Shown here: piece by piece, positions 13,682-21,906 of the stretch
Layout of the letters: each line of letters starts with the position of its first letter
Position numbering within the stretch: position 1 is the first letter of the stretch
IMG/VR virus record: IMGVR_UViG_3300046003_005078
Span: 1-29,531 of that record
Strand: one strand, 5' to 3'
DNA: 29,531 nt
Source: a virus
Translations under genes and position numbers: made by a program
Notes under the pieces: model-generated
Seen by the model: the letters and a program-made list of their open reading frames with translations, nothing else
Databases searched by the model: none
What the model was told of the DNA's origin: nothing

Positions 13682-14471
13682 CCAATGCATTTAGTTTTTT
13701 TTGTAATTTTTCTATTTCCTTATTGTAATACTTAATTCTCTCCATTGGCCATTTTATATGTTTCTCTTTCCAAAAAACCATATTATATTCTATATCAGCT
13801 GCTTTTCTTGTATTATAATAATTTTCATCATTATTATAATTAACAGCAGCACCTCGTTTAACTATCTCTTTCCACTCAGGCCATCTCCATGATTGCCCAT
13901 CGGCATAAATTTTATCAAAAATTTGTTTATCGTTAAGTTTGGAACTCGCATCAACTAATTTTTGCTTATCTTCAATCTCTTTACTATAACGATTAATATC
14001 TGTTCGTAATTTTTCACCTTTAGATAATCTAGCTAATTCCGCTTTAACTTTATCAGCTTCCGGGTTGGAATTTCTTCTTGGTAATTTGGTTTTGGTTAGA
14101 TATCTGAAATGCAATTTCTGTATGTTGTATCCACCTGCGTAAATTACATCGGTGTGTAATGGGAATTGCTCACCATCTCTTTCTATTAGCGCATCAATCG
14201 TTAATGCTCCTTTATTAGAATTACTTACAGAACCTTTAATCATCTTATCTGATGATACGGTAAAATTGCCCAATGCTTTTAGTAAATCATACTTTAAGGT
14301 TAATTCGGTAATCTCTTCTTCGTATTTACCAAAACGTTCCCCATCTTTTAATGCTTTTTGTTTCTGTAGAGCAACGATATCATCAATAACTGGTTGAATC
14401 TTTTGAAGTAAGAAATCTATAAAGTCATTTCCGGTCTTTATTTCATTCAGTATATGGGTTAATCTTATCAT
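13677..14471 (-). CDS. Possible packaged internal virion protein, tandem paralogue A (264 aa)
   Basis: Paralogue of the next gene upstream: shared N-terminus (MIRLTHILNEI), a middle domain with YDLLKALGNFTVSSDKM, GALTIDALIERDG and the nearly invariant VIYAGGYNIQKLHFRYLTKT (about 109-128), and a charged coiled-coil C-terminal half (SKEIEDKQKLVDASSKLND, KYYNKEIEKLQKKLNALV). The first ten residues end L-N-E, like the T4 internal-protein capsid-targeting peptide, whose ten residues also end in Glu and are removed by the prohead protease. I therefore suspect a protein packaged in the head. Own promoter 37 bases upstream. Function otherwise unknown. Confidence 0.7.
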   Translation of the reverse strand: MIRLTHILNEIKTGNDFIDFLLQKIQPVIDDIVALQKQKALKDGERFGKYEEEITELTLKYDLLKALGNFTVSSDKMIKGSVSNSNKGALTIDALIERDGEQFPLHTDVIYAGGYNIQKLHFRYLTKTKLPRRNSNPEADKVKAELARLSKGEKLRTDINRYSKEIEDKQKLVDASSKLNDKQIFDKIYADGQSWRWPEWKEIVKRGAAVNYNNDENYYNTRKAADIEYNMVFWKEKHIKWPMERIKYYNKEIEKLQKKLNALV

Positions 14472-14507
14472 CTAATATCTTTTACGTCTATCAATTAACT
14501 TCCCTTA

Positions 14508-14537
14508 AATATACAAAAAATATAAATTAAAGTCAAG
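14508..14537 (-). promoter_or_regulatory. Promoter, CTTG-N20-TATATT variant (copy 6)
   Basis: Minus strand CTTG (14534-14537), exactly 20 bases, TATATT (14508-14513). The leader from TATATTTAAGGGAAGTTAATTGA to AAAGATATTAGATG is almost identical to that of the upstream paralogue (15374-15415), so promoter and leader were duplicated with the gene, the -33 box then drifting from TTTG to CTTG. Confidence 0.68.
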
Positions 14538-14554
14538 CATTTTGTGAATTGTTT

Positions 14555-15373
14555 TTACAAATTATCCAACTTTTTTTGTGATTTTTCCATTTCTTTTTTC
14601 CATTTGGCAAGAAATTGTGCATTTTGCTCAATGTTTTTATACTTCCACCTAGTAATAGCATAATCGGTGCGTTGTTCATTATATTTTTCCATTTCTGATT
14701 TATTACCAAATTCTTCCTTTTGCTTATCACTTAATTCATCCCACTTTAACGGCTTTAATTGTGAAGCAAACCAACCACCTGTAGGAGTTGTTCCGTATCC
14801 AGGTTCTGAAACTATTTTGATAATTTCTTTATCACTCATTTTAGAGTTTTTATCAATTTCTTTCTGATATATTTGAATGCGTAGTTCATAATTTTGAATA
14901 TCTTTTTGTAATTTTGCACCCTTACTCATCTTTGCCAACTCTGCTTTTAACTTTTGAGTTTCAGCTGATTGACCGGTGTATGGTAGGGCCGTTTTAGTTA
15001 AATAACGAAAGTGTAATTTCTGAATGTTATACCCACCTGCGTAAATTACTTCGGTGTTGAATGGGTATTTATTGCCATCTCTTTCTATGATACAATTAAG
15101 TTGCAATGCACCTTTGGACGAATTTCTTACGGTAACCTGGCTCATTTTATCGCTAGGTAAGGTATATTTTTCTAAAGCCTTAACCATATCATATTTCAAT
15201 ACGAGTTCGGTATAATGAGCATCATATTCACTAAACTTCATATCATCTTTCTTGAATCGTTGTTTAGTGTCCGCAATAATATCGGCAATTAGAGGTTTTA
15301 ACTCAATTAATAATCTACTGATTAATGGGCTTTTTCCAGTTGCCTCGTTTAATAAATGTGTTAACTTTATCAT
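14555..15373 (-). CDS. Possible packaged internal virion protein, tandem paralogue B (272 aa)
   Basis: Begins MIKLTHLLNEATG, again a ten-residue peptide ending in Glu after L-N, then Y(A/D)xHYTELVLKYDMVKALEKYTLPSDKM, GALQLNCIIERDG and VIYAGGYNIQKLHFRYLTKTALP (about 109-131) shared with paralogue A. The C-terminal part is Lys/Glu-rich coiled coil with a tryptophan-rich insert (GGWFASQLKPLKWDELS) absent from the sister. No catalytic motif seen. Promoter copy 7 is 37 bases upstream. The two genes are each transcribed separately in spite of their tandem order. Confidence 0.7.
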   Translation of the reverse strand: MIKLTHLLNEATGKSPLISRLLIELKPLIADIIADTKQRFKKDDMKFSEYDAHYTELVLKYDMVKALEKYTLPSDKMSQVTVRNSSKGALQLNCIIERDGNKYPFNTEVIYAGGYNIQKLHFRYLTKTALPYTGQSAETQKLKAELAKMSKGAKLQKDIQNYELRIQIYQKEIDKNSKMSDKEIIKIVSEPGYGTTPTGGWFASQLKPLKWDELSDKQKEEFGNKSEMEKYNEQRTDYAITRWKYKNIEQNAQFLAKWKKEMEKSQKKLDNL

Positions 15374-15409
15374 CTAATATCTTTGGTGGTTGTCAATTAA
15401 CTTCCCTTA

Positions 15410-15439
15410 AATATACAAAAAAATATTGAATTTACCAAA
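15410..15439 (-). promoter_or_regulatory. Promoter, TTTG-N20-TATATT type (copy 7)
   Basis: Minus strand ATTTGGTAAA with TTTG at 15436-15439, exactly 20 bases, TATATT at 15410-15415, 37 bases from the ATG at 15373. Same distance to the start as copy 6. Confidence 0.76.
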
Positions 15440-15443
15440 TATA

Positions 15444-15758
15444 TTACCCATTAATTATTGACTTTTCTGATTTTAATTTTTTATTAAGTTCTTGATTTTC
15501 TTTATTTAGGTATTCAACTTTAACCGATAATGCGGCTACCTCCTTTGTTAACTCCAATATCATCAATCGCATTTCATCCTTTTCTTTAGATGATTGAATT
15601 AATAAAGCTTCTAACTTGCCAATACGTTCTTTACAATCGGTTTTAATAAAATCATCATCTTTCTCCTTTGCTAGCGCTCTCTTTTCGTAGTAACGCCAAG
15701 CGGATGTTCCCCCTAAAATGGTAATCGCCGTTATTAAAACTGAATACAGATTTTCCAT
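15444..15758 (-). CDS. Membrane-anchored coiled-coil protein, spanin-like
   Basis: 104 aa with one N-terminal hydrophobic segment (LYSVLITAITILGGTSAW, about 4-21) and then an almost continuous charged coiled coil (ERIGKLEALLIQSSKEKDEM ... VEYLNKENQELNKKLK) to the end. A single N-terminal anchor followed by a periplasmic coiled coil is the layout of i-spanins, though also of other phage membrane proteins. No partner lipoprotein is visible next to it. Starts 3 bases after the stop at 15761. Confidence 0.65.
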   Translation of the reverse strand: MENLYSVLITAITILGGTSAWRYYEKRALAKEKDDDFIKTDCKERIGKLEALLIQSSKEKDEMRLMILELTKEVAALSVKVEYLNKENQELNKKLKSEKSIING

Positions 15759-15760
15759 AC

Positions 15761-16339
15761 CTAATCCTTTAATTTATAGTTATTAGTAGAATATACATCA
15801 ATTGTGTTTCCGGTTTTTAAATTCTTCAAAGTTGCTGATTTTTTGCCATCAGTAGATACAACTATGTATTCTTTATATGGAGGAAACTTACCAACTACAT
15901 TAAAACCTTTTTTCAATTTGGAAAAAAACGTTCTGTCTTCTTTCATAGGTTCTATCTCACCATCCCTTCCATCCATACTATCATGTACTGAATTCAGGTG
16001 TTCTACTGCTAATGTAATTTGGGAATACATCCAAGAATCCAATTCTTGTCCAGTATTAAGTCTTTCCAAAATCATATTAGCATAGTCTGCAATTCTTTCC
16101 AAATCACCCGTTGCCATATTCTTTAACTGAGATAAGGTTTCTTCAGGCGAATCTCCCTGCCCTTCTTTTAATCTGTAATTAAGAAGTTCAGTCATTTTAT
16201 TAAACACCTGCTCACCTCCACTTTCTCCAAAACGATATGCGCCACCTAATTTCTCATATATTTTTAGTTTATGAGACATTGAGACATTTTTTTCATTTAT
16301 AGCTTTCCAAGCTTTGGGGTTTGTTACCTTGATTTTCAT
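15761..16339 (-). CDS. Conserved phage protein, possibly structural (192 aa)
   Basis: The N-terminal half is basic and helical (MKIKVTNPKAWKAINEKNV). The section about 70-125, SQLKNMATGDLERIADYANMILERL ... ELDSWMYSQITLAVEHLNSVHDSMDG, resembles a motif I recall in many phage proteins (W..SKIT.A..Y..SV.DY), whose role I do not know. The C-terminal 45 residues look like a small beta domain (YIVVSTDGKKSATLKNLKTGNTIDVYSTNNYKLKD). It is followed by the coiled-coil protein with 2 bases spacing. No promoter of the main class is seen upstream. Confidence 0.65.
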   Translation of the reverse strand: MKIKVTNPKAWKAINEKNVSMSHKLKIYEKLGGAYRFGESGGEQVFNKMTELLNYRLKEGQGDSPEETLSQLKNMATGDLERIADYANMILERLNTGQELDSWMYSQITLAVEHLNSVHDSMDGRDGEIEPMKEDRTFFSKLKKGFNVVGKFPPYKEYIVVSTDGKKSATLKNLKTGNTIDVYSTNNYKLKD

Positions 16340-16367
16340 AGTTTATATTATAGGTATAAATATATTA

Positions 16368-17456
16368 TTATTTAATTTTTATTAAATCGTTCTGATGTTC
16401 TTTTAACGAATTAATTGTTATTTTAAATATATCCCACTCCATCTTGCCGATTTGCCCACTATCTCTTAAAATAGATGGCAATTGGAATATGAACTGTATA
16501 TTTTCGTTTGTCAATCGTTTTGCATCAAACTCTACAATTACATCATTAACTAATTCAATATTTCCGTCAAATGATATATTGGAACAATATGGCTCTATTA
16601 TATTAGTAATTTGTTCTGTTTGGTTTATTACATTAAATCCTATATCATACTTTGGAGATGGCATTGGTTTGTGATTTTCATTGAATATAGGGTCTGTACC
16701 AAACTTCTTTACATAGATTCTTCTCGTCTTTTCCATTTGTTCCCTATACCCATCGTTCTCAATACCAACTCCCTTAGTCCATTTATGCCCTCTTTGAGTG
16801 AAGTGATACACCAACGCATCTCTACTTTGGATAAAGTTAAATCCAGCCAATGCCATTCTTGTAAACAAATCACTATCCTCATATCCATATGGTGCATATA
16901 TTGTATCATGTCCACCAATCTTTTCAAAGTATTCATCTTTCAATAAAAACCAAGGTGCAAATATTCCTTCACTTACCCCACCTTCCACATTATCACAAAA
17001 TTCGGTAAATAAAGTTTCATTGAATTCATTCGGATACAATCCTGCATCAAATATATGCTTCTCTCCGCCAGGTGGATGCAATGGTGGTTCTACACAAGTA
17101 CCACATACTACATTACCTTCATCTATGTGCTTTAAAATATTATCGAAGAAGTTTTTGTGAACAATCATATCGGCATGTAATATACCAATAATTTTACCAC
17201 TTGCTTCTTTGAATCCTCTATCATATAAAATAGTATGGCCTATTCTATTTTGTAAAAGATGTATTATTGTATTTTTATCAGTCAATTCTGACATCCACTT
17301 CTTAGTGCCATCTTCACCACCATCATCAAATAAAATAACTTCAATATCATTTGAGATTGTTCTTACTGAATTATAAATTAGTTTAAGATATTCTAAATTA
17401 TTATAAGATGGAATTACTACTGATATATCTTTTAATGTATACATTTTATTTGCCAT
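16368..17456 (-). CDS. Family 2 glycosyltransferase with extra C-terminal domain
   Basis: 362 aa. ISVVIPSYNNLEYL (11-24), FDDGGEDGTKKW (43-54) and a metal site of the form HAD (H94-A-D96 in ILHADMIVHKNFF) where GT2 enzymes usually have DxD; the EDSDLFTRM stretch (about 188-198) is the catalytic ED region. After about residue 265 there is an extra domain of unknown kind (FNVINQTEQITNIIEP to the end). ATG 17456 overlaps the previous stop by 11 bases; a second ATG at 17444 has the better A-rich context (AAATAAAATG) and may be the true start. Last gene of the island in transcription order. Confidence 0.85.
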   Translation of the reverse strand: MANKMYTLKDISVVIPSYNNLEYLKLIYNSVRTISNDIEVILFDDGGEDGTKKWMSELTDKNTIIHLLQNRIGHTILYDRGFKEASGKIIGILHADMIVHKNFFDNILKHIDEGNVVCGTCVEPPLHPPGGEKHIFDAGLYPNEFNETLFTEFCDNVEGGVSEGIFAPWFLLKDEYFEKIGGHDTIYAPYGYEDSDLFTRMALAGFNFIQSRDALVYHFTQRGHKWTKGVGIENDGYREQMEKTRRIYVKKFGTDPIFNENHKPMPSPKYDIGFNVINQTEQITNIIEPYCSNISFDGNIELVNDVIVEFDAKRLTNENIQFIFQLPSILRDSGQIGKMEWDIFKITINSLKEHQNDLIKIK

Positions 17457-18135
17457 TTACTCCATCAATTATATGCCTATCCCAACCAATATGTGTTACA
17501 TATGATTCTAAAAATCTCATTGCCAACATTCCTCGCTTAGCGTATTCTACTGAAATATCACATTCTAATGTAACTCCACCACTCTGCTCTGCCGGTGTAA
17601 TTCTATCACACCCATCATATCCATTTGGTAATTTTTTCCAATCTGATAATCTTTTTAGACCTGGATTAAAGCTGAATCCATTCCAAATACCGGCATACTT
17701 AACCAATACCATCTTTATCCCATCTAATTCATATAGTCCTTCTTCCCAAGGATGTGGTAGTGTTGTATCATCAACACCTCTTAGCCAAACTTGTAATATA
17801 TTCTCATCAGCTTCCAATACTTTCATAGAATGTTCAATGAATGATGGTTTTAAAAATTCCCAATCTTCTTCCATATGAAAGATGTATTCGGTATCCACCA
17901 TTGAATATGCCGCATCAATTGATTTGATTTGAAATAACTTTGGGTCATTATATACTACTTCAATTGGAAATTCATATTTTGTTTTTACAAAATCATTGCA
18001 TCCAAAATTCATCCCATCATCGATTATGATAAAACGTTTTAGCGGATATGTGTTATATTTGAAAAAGCTGTCCAATGTCTTTTCCAGTAAGTCTGCTCTA
18101 TTACAAGCCGTTAATACTACCGTAACTTCTTTCAT
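17446..18135 (-). CDS. Family 2 glycosyltransferase
   Basis: 229 aa with VTVVLTACNRADLLEKTL (4-21), FIIIDDG (35-41) and EEDWEF (89-94), where E-E-D takes the place of the DxD metal site. The C-terminal third includes CDRITPAEQSGGVTLE and a closing WDRHIIDGVNGK. The start overlaps the preceding gene by 35 bases; the overlap encodes the essential first beta strand of the fold, so it is real. Acceptor unknown. Confidence 0.82.
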   Translation of the reverse strand: MKEVTVVLTACNRADLLEKTLDSFFKYNTYPLKRFIIIDDGMNFGCNDFVKTKYEFPIEVVYNDPKLFQIKSIDAAYSMVDTEYIFHMEEDWEFLKPSFIEHSMKVLEADENILQVWLRGVDDTTLPHPWEEGLYELDGIKMVLVKYAGIWNGFSFNPGLKRLSDWKKLPNGYDGCDRITPAEQSGGVTLECDISVEYAKRGMLAMRFLESYVTHIGWDRHIIDGVNGK

Positions 18136-19012
18136 AAAAATTTGTTAATTCATTTCTAAAATTATCCATTGCTATCTTAGTAAATTCATCCTTTCGATTT
18201 TTGGATGCTATATATTTTTTAATAGTTTCGTTGCATCTTTGGGTGTAACTTTCACCTATAATCAAATTCTCTACTACAAACTGCGAAATATAGTCATTAT
18301 TGGATTTCATAATATTCATACATTCGATAATATATGTATCTTCTAATCCGTAATGTCCAAAGGATTCAGGTATTCCGGTTTTGCGCAATAACTCTCCACT
18401 TATACAAGTAAACCATCCTCCCGCAAATTTGTTCGTTTGCATTTCTTGTATTGCAATGTCATTATATTCCGGTAAGGTATCATTGTAAACATCCGCAATC
18501 TCTTGATAGCCCACTGGTTTATTCAAAAACTGCTCATTTACAACAACATCCCAAGTATTATCCCATTGTTTTACAAATTGCGGAGTAACAACAAAGTTAT
18601 CAATTCCTCCTTCTTTTAGAAGTTTGAATGCCGATGATATATAATATAGTGTGGTATCTTTGAATATGAAATCGCAATCCAACCAAATGAAAAAATCAGC
18701 ATCAGTATTTCTCTGTAAACTTGTTCTTCTTTGGGATACGCATCCTAATATATTTGGATTATCCCACTGCAAATCCCACAAACACCAATCCAAATATTTT
18801 TCTACTAATTCAATTGTTCTTTCTTTGATATACTCTTTCGGTAACTTTGAATTTTCCCAATCGGTTAATTCATCTGATAAACACATTGTTACATCTACTT
18901 TGTAGTTTATACTCGTATCTCTAAATACTGAATTTCTTTTTAACATATTTAATGTCAATGCCAAATCTTCTAATTCTTGCGGCATTGCAAATATTGATAT
19001 AACTCCTTTCAT
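18101..19012 (-). CDS. GT-A-type glycosyltransferase
   Basis: 303 aa with FFIWLDCDFIFKD (107-119), giving the metal motif D112-C-D114, and GHYGLEDTYIIECM (about 226-239) as the acceptor/catalytic region. The N-terminus (MKGVISIFAMPQELEDLALTLN) is not the standard GT2 start, so this is a more distant GT-A family. Upstream of it is an 82-base gap with AT-rich sequence but no copy of the TTTG-N20-TATATT promoter; an AT-rich stretch TATATTAATATTAG lies at about 19046-19059. It heads the last three genes of the island. Confidence 0.78.
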   Translation of the reverse strand: MKGVISIFAMPQELEDLALTLNMLKRNSVFRDTSINYKVDVTMCLSDELTDWENSKLPKEYIKERTIELVEKYLDWCLWDLQWDNPNILGCVSQRRTSLQRNTDADFFIWLDCDFIFKDTTLYYISSAFKLLKEGGIDNFVVTPQFVKQWDNTWDVVVNEQFLNKPVGYQEIADVYNDTLPEYNDIAIQEMQTNKFAGGWFTCISGELLRKTGIPESFGHYGLEDTYIIECMNIMKSNNDYISQFVVENLIIGESYTQRCNETIKKYIASKNRKDEFTKIAMDNFRNELTNFYERSYGSINGL

Positions 19013-19094
19013 ATTAATTAAAATTGTGGATAAAATTTTGTGTTGCTAATATTAATATATACTTTTCAAAATATGGATACATTGTAAATGTATA

Positions 19095-19679
19095 TTATAC
19101 TTTTTTATAAGTTAATTTAAATGTTTTCAATTTCAAATTATTCTGACGCAAATAATCCCTAAGTATTGCTTCTATACCTGCATTCTTTGGGATATTCCAA
19201 TTGTATTTAAATAACAAATCAAAATAAATATCCATCGATGATTTCATTCCAATTACTATCTGATCATTACATACAGCATCTACATCGAATGGTTTATCTT
19301 CGTGAAATTCCTTTTCAGGTACCCATATCTCACCATTAACAATTTCAGGAAATTCAAATCCATCTAATGATATTACAATATCGTTTCTCAATTTTAGTAT
19401 AATATCGGTATCTTCAATGCTATCTTTAATGGTTTGGTATGTTTGATATAATGCGCTCCATTGATACTTGTAATTCATAAAATGATCATGCCTAGATTCT
19501 TCAAATATAGTATTGTAGCATAACGGTTCAGTCTTTATATAATAGTGATTAATATTAAATCCATTCCACTCATCTATTGAACCAACATATATTTTACCTT
19601 TTATAAATTCAATAAATTTACTTAAAGAATTATATGATTCGACATTGCCTCTTTCTTGTCCTGCTAATATGGCAATCAT
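19095..19679 (-). CDS. WavE-like glycosyltransferase family protein (short)
   Basis: 194 aa. The start MIAILAGQERGN, the tract WSALYQTYQTIKD (74-86), ILKLRNDIVIS (94-104, R-x-D) and CNDQIVIGMKSSMDIYFDL (about 135-153) follow the WavE lipopolysaccharide-synthesis family pattern (RxD, N/DQ). It shares the overall plan with the next upstream gene (SGQPRN ... TRFD) and is likely a diverged paralogue. Role: addition of a sugar to a surface or virion glycan, donor unknown. It is followed by an 82-base gap without an obvious terminator. Confidence 0.7.
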   Translation of the reverse strand: MIAILAGQERGNVESYNSLSKFIEFIKGKIYVGSIDEWNGFNINHYYIKTEPLCYNTIFEESRHDHFMNYKYQWSALYQTYQTIKDSIEDTDIILKLRNDIVISLDGFEFPEIVNGEIWVPEKEFHEDKPFDVDAVCNDQIVIGMKSSMDIYFDLLFKYNWNIPKNAGIEAILRDYLRQNNLKLKTFKLTYKKV

Positions 19680-19695
19680 AATTTACTGGGTTTTA

Positions 19696-20424
19696 TTATC
19701 TTATAATCTGTCCGTCAGCATGTTGCATTTCGGTGTTATGAATTTCTACATCTACATTGGCTTGAGTCAGATGCCACCTCAATAAATACTCATTTCTTAG
19801 ACCACTATCCCTTTCCGGCCAATCACTTTTTAGAAATTTTATATAATCTTTATCATAGTTTAAATACCAATCTAATTTTGGATATATCGATGAATATATT
19901 CCCATATTAGTTCTGTTACCAATAGCAAATACATCGTAGTATCCTTTATGCTTCACCCTAAAATCATTATCCCAATCCCAAATATGTAATTTATTCATAT
20001 CCAATTTTTCCAAATCCAATGTAGCTGGCTCATATTTCAAATCAAACCGTGTTCTAATATATACATCGTATATATCTTCTACTAAATTATATGCCTTTGA
20101 AATGGAATACCACATTGATTTAGTATTTTGTAGCGGTTGTCTCCATAGAATATCAACTATACCCTTATCATCGAATACGATTGGATTTTCGAATTCATAT
20201 CTAGTTGGATTATACATAGCTAATATATCATTAAGATATCCTTCACTATATTTGTATGTATGTTTAGGTCTATCATAGAAAAATTGAGTTGCTTCAAAAT
20301 TACCACCTTTCCAAGTATGTAGATAAACATCGCAATCATACTTATCTAAATATGATTTTTTTAATTCATCATATCCTAAATAATAGTTTCTAGGTTGACC
20401 TGATATCAATATTGCTACTTTCAT
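19696..20424 (-). CDS. WavE-like/SGQPR glycosyltransferase family protein
   Basis: 242 aa beginning MKVAILISGQPRNYYLGYDEL, then DVYLHTWKGG (32-41), MWYSISKAYNLVEDIYDVYIRTRFDL (104-129) with the R126-F-D128 motif and HIWDWDN...DVFAIGNRTNMGIY. This family, common in capsule clusters and in large phages and viruses, is thought to be glycosyltransferase-like. Start overlaps the GDPD-like stop (ATGA). No signal peptide; cytoplasmic. Confidence 0.72.
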   Translation of the reverse strand: MKVAILISGQPRNYYLGYDELKKSYLDKYDCDVYLHTWKGGNFEATQFFYDRPKHTYKYSEGYLNDILAMYNPTRYEFENPIVFDDKGIVDILWRQPLQNTKSMWYSISKAYNLVEDIYDVYIRTRFDLKYEPATLDLEKLDMNKLHIWDWDNDFRVKHKGYYDVFAIGNRTNMGIYSSIYPKLDWYLNYDKDYIKFLKSDWPERDSGLRNEYLLRWHLTQANVDVEIHNTEMQHADGQIIR

Positions 20425-20873
20425 TTATATCGGTATATATAATCTGAACAAATTCCACTACAAACATCTAAATTATCATTATGTATTTCAGGCATCACAG
20501 CAATACTACCTTTAATTGGTTGTTTGCCAGGATATGCCCATATGATATTCATTGACGTAAGTGCTACCGTATCTTCTTGATGCCAAAAATAGTTAAAACC
20601 ACCAATTGTATTAAACCACTCAATTGCTTCTACGTTCTTACAATGTATCCACAAACGTTCACATCTTTCATTTAACCAATGCTGCGTTACACCGTATTGC
20701 GGTTCGTCATGTCCTAAAAATAAAACACCGTCAATCATCCATACATCTATTTCAACATCCCACCCATACCCTATTGCTTGATTTATATAGTCAGGATGGT
20801 TTTCTCTTGCTTCATTTTTACCATCAATATTTCCTCTATGAGATATTAAAATCATTTCATTATTCGGATTCAT
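20421..20873 (-). CDS. Short glycerophosphodiester-phosphodiesterase-like protein
   Basis: 150 aa. LISHRGN (9-15) with His12-Arg13, VEIDVWMIDG (40-49) with Glu41 and Asp43, and GHDEPQYG (54-61) with His55 match the GDPD catalytic set (HR, ExD, H). Typical GDPD proteins are 230-250 aa, so this is a minimal form, of a type also seen in phage and capsule loci. It may trim or transfer a glycerophosphate or cyclise a phosphodiester on a glycan. It could start at M7 (20855). Overlaps the preceding small gene by 14 bases. Confidence 0.75.
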   Translation of the reverse strand: MNPNNEMILISHRGNIDGKNEARENHPDYINQAIGYGWDVEIDVWMIDGVLFLGHDEPQYGVTQHWLNERCERLWIHCKNVEAIEWFNTIGGFNYFWHQEDTVALTSMNIIWAYPGKQPIKGSIAVMPEIHNDNLDVCSGICSDYIYRYK

Positions 20874-21024
20874 TCCATTTATTATTTTTAATCTTTTTCA
20901 TTTTTTTTGGAGTTACTTTTTTTTTAGTGAACGATTGGTTCATTTCATAAACCTCATCTTCAATACGATTGAATGTTTGTTCCACTACATAAATTTTTTT
21001 TAAATAAGCCTTTTCGGATTTCAT
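20860..21024 (-). CDS. Small basic protein, 54 aa
   Basis: MKSEKAYLKKIYVVEQTFNRIEDEV then a lysine-rich tail (TKKKVTPKKMKKIKNNKWNESE). The frame continues upstream to 21132, but that would overlap the preceding gene by 98 bases; ATG 21022-21024 comes 10 bases after that gene's stop and is the sensible start. No family recognised. The short basic tail could bind nucleic acid or acidic lipid. It may be a small accessory peptide or be non-functional. Confidence 0.5.
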   Translation of the reverse strand: MKSEKAYLKKIYVVEQTFNRIEDEVYEMNQSFTKKKVTPKKMKKIKNNKWNESE

Positions 21025-21034
21025 GTTAATAATA

Positions 21035-21904
21035 TTAATATTCTTCTCCTTCCACAACTTTTCTAACATCTCCTCTTTCAAAGTTGTGATTTTGTGATTT
21101 AATTGAATGATACATATGAACGCCAAACGCATCTATTTCAGTAGAGCGTATAATACCGACCTGATTAAATGCTATGTTAAATAAATTATGTGCTCCTCCC
21201 CAAGTAGAATTTCTATCAAAAGCCATTTCAGATATTTGATTACATATACTAATTATATCATTGGTGAATATATGTATATTATAATCATTCTGTATATTAT
21301 GTGATACAAATCGAATTGATGTATCCGTATCCACCATTCCATTTGATGAAACTTCTAGATATGGATTGTCTAATGTTCCAGGTGTTATTGGATGATTAGT
21401 GCCTCCTCTGTAATATGTATTGAGAGGAGCTACTTCAAACATTTCAAGTTTACATAATTCATCTATTTCGTTCTGTAATACTTTTGATTTGGCATTATAT
21501 ATTGGTAAACTCCATATTGAGTTAACTTCGGTATGTCGATTGAATATCTTATTGAAATTGCGAGATACACAATAATCGGATTTTAGTAGAAGCGTTTTAC
21601 CTGGGCTATTCAATCCGTTTTGGATTAGCATGGTAAATTGATTCATCAAATCCTGAGTTAGTGTTTTTGGGCAATTTAATTCTTCATATGGAAATATTGC
21701 CAAATTCTGAATGTAATTATTAATATCCAATTCTTTAACTTTAGCTTCCAACCAGTCATTACCAATTGTTTCTGAGTGTGTGTTATATATAATAAACCAA
21801 TCCCACACTATACTTTCAGTTTGAGCTACCAATAAAGACCGTAAGCTATATTCAGCGTGTTCTTTTGTTAATGTACTGTGGGTTGTAAATATGCAATTAT
21901 TCAT
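21035..21904 (-). CDS. Probable GT-A-type glycosyltransferase, uncharacterised family
   Basis: 289 aa. The opening CIFTTHSTLTKEHAEYSLRSLL (4-25) and TLLLKSDYCVSRNFNKIF (104-121), with S109-D110 in the place of a DxD, are what suggest a GT-A fold; later FVSHNIQNDYNIHIFTNDII and TWGGAHNLFNIAFNQVGIIR are conserved-looking. I do not recognise the family by name. It lies two bases after the methyltransferase stop, in the glycan island. Function by context only. Confidence 0.6.
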   Translation of the reverse strand: MNNCIFTTHSTLTKEHAEYSLRSLLVAQTESIVWDWFIIYNTHSETIGNDWLEAKVKELDINNYIQNLAIFPYEELNCPKTLTQDLMNQFTMLIQNGLNSPGKTLLLKSDYCVSRNFNKIFNRHTEVNSIWSLPIYNAKSKVLQNEIDELCKLEMFEVAPLNTYYRGGTNHPITPGTLDNPYLEVSSNGMVDTDTSIRFVSHNIQNDYNIHIFTNDIISICNQISEMAFDRNSTWGGAHNLFNIAFNQVGIIRSTEIDAFGVHMYHSIKSQNHNFERGDVRKVVEGEEY

Positions 21905-21906
21905 AA

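Noticed and set aside
14533-14730. 65-codon frame overlapping the second internal-protein paralogue
   Set aside because: Shadow of an AT-rich coiled-coil coding region; the real frame is preserved between paralogues.
17408-17878. Plus-strand frame of 156 codons, and similar ones at 16611-16946, 23382-23786 and 26562-26942
   Set aside because: All lie opposite clear glycosyltransferase or HAD genes with conserved motifs, and none has a promoter or leader of the types seen here.
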